From contig NZ_CP016027.1 in assembly GCF_001663815.1 (NCBI RefSeq), forward strand, positions 1,685,001 through 1,749,000: a stretch of 64,000 bases of DNA. Reading direction: 5' to 3'. The stretch comes from Halothiobacillus diazotrophicus. Lineage in GTDB: Bacteria > Pseudomonadota > Gammaproteobacteria > Halothiobacillales > Halothiobacillaceae. Below are positions 60,042-64,000 of the stretch, piece by piece. Each line of letters opens with the position of its first letter. The stretch's first letter is position 1. The translations under genes were made by a program, and so were the position numbers. Under the pieces are notes generated by a model. The model saw only the letters and a program-made list of their open reading frames with translations, was not told where the DNA came from and made no database searches.

Positions 60042-61583
60042 ATGTCGAGAAATGCGCCCCGCCGTCCTGTACTACTGGTCATCATGGACGGAATCGGCGT
60101 CAACCCGAGCCGCGAGAACAACGCCTTCGCGCTCGCGAACACGCCGAACCTGGACCACCTGTTCGCCCATCACCCCCATACCGTCATCGAGGCATCCGGC
60201 CGCGCCTGCGGCCTGCCGGACGGTCAGATGGGCAACTCCGAGGTGGGCCATCTGACGCTGGGCTGCGGTGACCTGATCCGTCAGGATCTGGTACGCATCG
60301 ACGACGCCATTGCCGACGGCAGCTTTTTCGAGAACACCGCACTGATCGAGGCCGCCCAGAAGGCAGCCCAGGCCAATCGCCCGTTGCATTTGATCGGCCT
60401 CGTCTCCGACGGCGGCGTACACAGCCACATCAACCATCTGCTGGCGCTGGTCGACCTCGCCAGCAAGAACGGCGCCCGCCCCCTGGTGCACATGATCACC
60501 GACGGCCGGGATACCGCCCCGAAATCCGCTCCGTCCTATCTCCCCGAACTCGAGGCGAAGCTGAAGAAGGCAGGCGGCGCCATCGCCACGATCAGCGGCC
60601 GCTACTATGCGATGGACCGGGATCAGCGCTGGGAGCGCACCGAACTGGCCTGGCAGACCATCGTCCGCGGCGCGGGCGAGCGATTCGCCACGGCCAACGA
60701 AGCGCTGGAACACTCCTATGCCTCGGGCAAGACCGACGAATTCGTCCTGCCCGCGACCCTGGGCGCCTTCCAGCCCATCGAATCCGGCGATGCGGTGATC
60801 TTCTTCAATTTCCGCAACGATCGTCCGCGCCAGCTGACCGAAGCCCTGGGCCAGCCCGAGTTCTCGGGCTTTGACCGGGGCGACTACGAGCGTGCTCTGG
60901 TCACCTGCCTGACCGAATACGATCCGCGTTTCCTCTCACCCATCGGCTTCCCGCCGGAGCGCCCGAAGAACGTGCTTGCCGAGGTCATCAGCCAATCCGG
61001 GATCAAGCAGTTCCATTGCGCGGAAACCGAGAAATACGCCCACGTCACCTTCTTCTTCAACGGCGGCAAGGAAGAGCCGTTCGCCGGGGAAGACCGCTAC
61101 ATGGCGGCGTCCCCCAAAGTGGCCACCTATGATCTGCAGCCGGAAATGAGTGCGGCCGAGGTCGCCGATGCGGCCATTGGTGCCGTCGAGAGCGAGGATT
61201 ACGGCTTCGTGCTGGTGAATTTCGCCAATGGCGACATGGTGGGACACACAGCGATTCGCGAGGCGGTGATCAAGGCCGTGGAAACCGTGGATACCCAGGT
61301 GGGACGCCTTGTCGAGGCAGCCCAGAAAAACGGCTTCTCGATCATCGTGACCGCCGACCATGGCAACTGCGACGAGATGGTCGACCCGGTCACCGGCGAG
61401 CCGCATACGCAGCACACCGTGTACCCCGTTCCCTGCCTGCTGATCGACGAAACGCCTTCCAAGCTCCGTACCGGGGGCGGCATCGCCAACATCGCCGCCA
61501 CCGTGCTGGAGTTGATGGGACTGCCGGTCCCCAAGAAGATGAAGCGCTCGCTGCTGCTGAACGGCCCCAGCCCGATCGAATAA
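60042..61583 (+). CDS. gpmI: 2,3-bisphosphoglycerate-independent phosphoglycerate mutase
   Basis: Interconverts 3- and 2-phosphoglycerate. The 513-residue protein has the alkaline-phosphatase-like fold. Metal aspartate D16 lies in MDGIG and the phosphoserine S66 in GQMGNSEVGH. The C-terminal metal motif TADHGNCDEM is intact. It is a manganese-dependent type. It stands alone between tatC and the convergent fetAB pair. Confidence 0.97.
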   Translation: MSRNAPRRPVLLVIMDGIGVNPSRENNAFALANTPNLDHLFAHHPHTVIEASGRACGLPDGQMGNSEVGHLTLGCGDLIRQDLVRIDDAIADGSFFENTALIEAAQKAAQANRPLHLIGLVSDGGVHSHINHLLALVDLASKNGARPLVHMITDGRDTAPKSAPSYLPELEAKLKKAGGAIATISGRYYAMDRDQRWERTELAWQTIVRGAGERFATANEALEHSYASGKTDEFVLPATLGAFQPIESGDAVIFFNFRNDRPRQLTEALGQPEFSGFDRGDYERALVTCLTEYDPRFLSPIGFPPERPKNVLAEVISQSGIKQFHCAETEKYAHVTFFFNGGKEEPFAGEDRYMAASPKVATYDLQPEMSAAEVADAAIGAVESEDYGFVLVNFANGDMVGHTAIREAVIKAVETVDTQVGRLVEAAQKNGFSIIVTADHGNCDEMVDPVTGEPHTQHTVYPVPCLLIDETPSKLRTGGGIANIAATVLELMGLPVPKKMKRSLLLNGPSPIE

Positions 61584-61585
61584 TC

Positions 61586-61611
61586 GATCCCGTGCCGGAT
61601 CGGGATCTTCC
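61586..61611. terminator. Weak hairpin between gpmI and fetB
   Basis: GATCCCG and CGGGATC around an eight-base loop, followed by TTCC. There is little T-tract, so termination here is uncertain. Confidence 0.4.
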
Positions 61612-61623
61612 GGCGCCTCGGCG

Positions 61624-62418
61624 TCAGCCGCCGAGCCGATCCAGCCGCAACCGGTCCCGGCCATCGAACAGCCGCAGGCTGCCGAGATGGACGGCCAGCA
61701 TCGAACCGAAGCCGGTGGCGGCGGTGATCAGCAGCATGATCAGGATCTGATAGCGGACGGCCTCCATCGGCGGCGCTCCGGCCAGAATCTGACCGGTCAT
61801 CATCCCCGGAAGACTGATCAACCCCGCCGCCGCCAGCATGTTCAACGTTGGAATCAGCCCCGCCCGCAAGGCATCCGCCCGCAATTCCCGCGTCGCGGCG
61901 CGGGCCGTCTGCCCCATGAGCAATCGCGCCTCGATCTGCACGCGACTCGACCAGGCCGTCTGTGTCAGATGATTCAGCGCGAGTCCGATCCCCGTCATGG
62001 TGTTTCCCAGGATCATGCCCAGCAAGGGAATGGCATATTGCGGCGTGTACCAGGGCTTCGGCTGAACCACGATCAGCAAGGTGAACAGGGTGATGATGGC
62101 CGCCGTCACCCCCATCGAAACTAGACCGATACCGTAGCCCCGCCAGCCCTTGATCGGCCGCTTCTGGCGGGCAATCACCTCATAACTCGCCAACAGCAGC
62201 ATGACGAGCGCCATCAGCGTGATCCAGCCCAGATTGGCCACGGCAAACAGACTCTTGAGTACCAGCCCGACGAGCAGCAGTTGCAGCACCATCCGGATGC
62301 TCCCCCAAACCAGGGAGCGCAGCAGGCCAAGTCCGAGCAGCAGCTGGACGACGCCCAGTGCCAGCACGAGCAGGCCTGCGAGGATGAGATCGACGACGGA
62401 AAGCACCTGAATATTCAT
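61624..62418 (-). CDS. fetB: FetB-like ABC transporter permease (UPF0014)
   Basis: A 264-residue inner-membrane protein with about seven hydrophobic helices and the family motifs SIRMVLQLLLVGLVLK and PGMMTGQILAGAPP. FetB with FetA is reported to export iron and protect against oxidative stress in E. coli. It overlaps the ATPase gene upstream by four bases. Confidence 0.9.
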   Translation of the reverse strand: MNIQVLSVVDLILAGLLVLALGVVQLLLGLGLLRSLVWGSIRMVLQLLLVGLVLKSLFAVANLGWITLMALVMLLLASYEVIARQKRPIKGWRGYGIGLVSMGVTAAIITLFTLLIVVQPKPWYTPQYAIPLLGMILGNTMTGIGLALNHLTQTAWSSRVQIEARLLMGQTARAATRELRADALRAGLIPTLNMLAAAGLISLPGMMTGQILAGAPPMEAVRYQILIMLLITAATGFGSMLAVHLGSLRLFDGRDRLRLDRLGG

Positions 62419-63008
62419 TCGATGTGCCCACCTTCCGCGGTCATCTGCAGAACCTTGCTGTCCAGCAGATCCCCTTCCGCGGCATCATGCGTCACCCAGA
62501 CGGCTGCAGCACCCTGCCTGCGGACATATTCGGCCACGAGCTGCGTCATGGCTTCGGAGTTTCGTGGATCCAGGTTGGCCGTGGGCTCATCCAGCAACAG
62601 GACCCGGGGATCCAGCATGAGTGCACGCAGGAGGGCCAGTCGCTGCCGCTCACCGGTCGACAGGCGCTCGACCGGCGTATCGAGGAGCGTCGCTTTCAGG
62701 GAGAGTCGCGACAACCAGTCATCCGGCGGCTGCCGGGGGAAGTGGTCGGCGACGTGATCTGCCCACCAACCCGATTCGGCAGGCACATAAACCACGCGCC
62801 GGCGCCATTCGGCCGGTGCCATGGCCGGTTGCGCCACCCCGTCCAGCGCAATGTCGCCTGTATGAACGGAGAGATCGGCCAGGGCCCGAAGCAGTTGGCT
62901 CTTGCCGACGCCGGATGGCCCGCGCACCGTCAGGATATCCCCATCGGCAAGGTGGAAGCTGACAACCGGCAGGTGCGGGCCGGCGACATTCTGAACGGTC
63001 AACGTCAT
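62415..63008 (-). CDS. fetA: FetA-like ABC transporter ATP-binding protein
   Basis: A 197-residue ATPase. Walker A GPSGVGKS is at 30-37, the signature LSTGE at 116-120 and Walker B VLLLDEPTANLD at about 136-147. The ATG at 63008 gives a normal N-terminus (MTLTVQNV); the frame continues 24 codons upstream without similarity. It is coupled to fetB. Confidence 0.91.
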   Translation of the reverse strand: MTLTVQNVAGPHLPVVSFHLADGDILTVRGPSGVGKSQLLRALADLSVHTGDIALDGVAQPAMAPAEWRRRVVYVPAESGWWADHVADHFPRQPPDDWLSRLSLKATLLDTPVERLSTGERQRLALLRALMLDPRVLLLDEPTANLDPRNSEAMTQLVAEYVRRQGAAAVWVTHDAAEGDLLDSKVLQMTAEGGHIE

Positions 63009-63129
63009 CAGCGGACGAACCGATAGGCAGCAGACATGGATAGAGCCATCAACACGCAATCCCGAACAAGCTGAATGCAAAAGGTTTCACAGTATAGTCA
63101 CACCGCAGGCCAACCGCATTCAGCGCCGC

Positions 63130-64000
63130 TCAAGTCCTCGCCGTTACTGGTGATGACAGCCGCACCATCAGATACAGTCCCGACAGAAACATCGACACGC
63201 CCACGAACCAGAACGGCAGAGTGATCCCCTCGCTCAACTGGGCGACCAACCCAAGTCCCAGCCCGCCCAGGGCATAACCCAAGTCGCGCCAGAACCGGTA
63301 AATCCCTAGGATGCCGGCACGCTGGGCAGGATCCGCGTGATCGGCGACCGAAGCCCCCAAGGTGGGGTACAGCATCGCCATGCCCGCGCCGATCACGGTC
63401 AGTTCGGCGACCCAAAGCCAGGGGGTCGTCGTCACACTGACCGCCAATACCCCCGCGCCGCATAGCCACATGCCGACCACGATCATGAGCTTCCGGCTGA
63501 TCCGGTCGGAAAGCGGCCCCGTGACCAGCTGACCGCCCCCCCACACCAACCCATAAACGGCTACCAGCCCACCCGAGGCCACGAGACTCATACCGTTTGC
63601 CAAAAAATACACCGGAAAAAACAGCCACACGATCGCATCTGTGAATTTTTCGACCAATCCAGCCTGATTCAATGCGAACAGGGAACGGTTGCCCCAACTG
63701 GCGTAACCGAAAAGCCGACGCATAGCCATGGGTTCGGGCGCAGTCGACGCATCACCCAGATGCAGCAGCGCCCACGGCCGCGTTTCACGGACCAGAATCT
63801 GCGCGATCACCAGGGCCGACACGATGACTGCGGTGGAAAAGAGAAACAATCCCAACCGAGCGCCATAGGCCTCCACCACCACGGCGGAAAAGATGCCCGC
63901 CAGCGCGACGCCGCCGTAGCCTGCGAATTCATTGAAGCCGTTCACGAGTCCCCGCTGCCGCGCATGCGTCAAATCCAGCTTGCTGTTCAGCGCCATCGAC
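63130..64000 (-). CDS. Major facilitator superfamily transporter, 5' end outside the window
   Basis: The C-terminal 290 or so residues of an MFS permease; the frame is open to the right edge, so the start lies beyond the window. About eight hydrophobic helices are visible, with the loop motif LTHARQRGLVNGFNEFAGYGGVA of the first half and PTLGASVADHADPAQRAGILGIYRFWRD of the second. The substrate is unknown. It shares a strand with fetAB, 121 bases upstream of fetA. Confidence 0.85.
   Translation of the reverse strand, partial: SMALNSKLDLTHARQRGLVNGFNEFAGYGGVALAGIFSAVVVEAYGARLGLFLFSTAVIVSALVIAQILVRETRPWALLHLGDASTAPEPMAMRRLFGYASWGNRSLFALNQAGLVEKFTDAIVWLFFPVYFLANGMSLVASGGLVAVYGLVWGGGQLVTGPLSDRISRKLMIVVGMWLCGAGVLAVSVTTTPWLWVAELTVIGAGMAMLYPTLGASVADHADPAQRAGILGIYRFWRDLGYALGGLGLGLVAQLSEGITLPFWFVGVSMFLSGLYLMVRLSSPVTART

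Overview
The window reads as chromosomal DNA of a high-GC gammaproteobacterium, densely coded and free of insertion sequences, prophage genes or CRISPR arrays. The gene neighbourhoods are classic for this class: tyrS / M23 peptidase / anmK, map-glnD with dapC and dapD, aspS next to a DUF502 gene, aroB with a SPOR-domain gene, and hisBHAFIE running into tatABC. DsrE-type sulfur-carrier proteins and a cyanobacterial-style citrate synthase would suit a sulfur-oxidising autotroph such as a Halothiobacillus relative. That placement is an inference; no 16S gene or sulfur-oxidation enzyme is present to settle it.

Layout. 1-20,000 is housekeeping: tyrS, M23 endopeptidase, anmK, argC-erpA-gltA (minus strand), a ClC chloride transporter, a TlpA-like lipoprotein, map-glnD-pseudouridine synthase, a VOC protein, dapC, an OprB-like porin, dapD, aspS and DUF502. 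20,000-27,500 holds a chemoreceptor with a near-perfect FliA promoter, an AmpG-like permease, a YcgL protein, a small lipoprotein, aroB and a DamX-like SPOR protein. 27,554-34,358 is the accessory highlight (next paragraph). 34,699-43,560 holds gltB without gltD, an amylosucrase, an alpha/beta hydrolase and a LuxR-type regulator. 43,675-53,625 (minus) holds a large lipoprotein with a duplicated C-terminal domain, a 1604-residue hybrid kinase and a translationally coupled REC-PAS-GGDEF-EAL protein. 54,030-60,000 is tRNA-Phe, hisBHAFIE and tatABC. 60,042 to the end is gpmI, fetAB and a truncated MFS gene.

The most interesting locus is 27,554-34,358. An ECF sigma factor overlaps by four bases an anti-sigma factor whose periplasmic half is a DsrE domain. 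Divergent from it lie two tandem copies of a module made of a secreted DsrE protein and an outer-membrane porin, followed by an orphan periplasmic substrate-binding protein. Three sites with the same pattern, GGAAT-N17-CGTC, sit in front of the sigma operon and both DsrE-porin modules. This predicts a self-contained, autoregulated envelope regulon in which the sensor domain and the induced secreted proteins are homologues, each with one conserved cysteine in the same place. I know of no described system with this design. The function (sulfur compound sensing and uptake is the natural guess) is inference.
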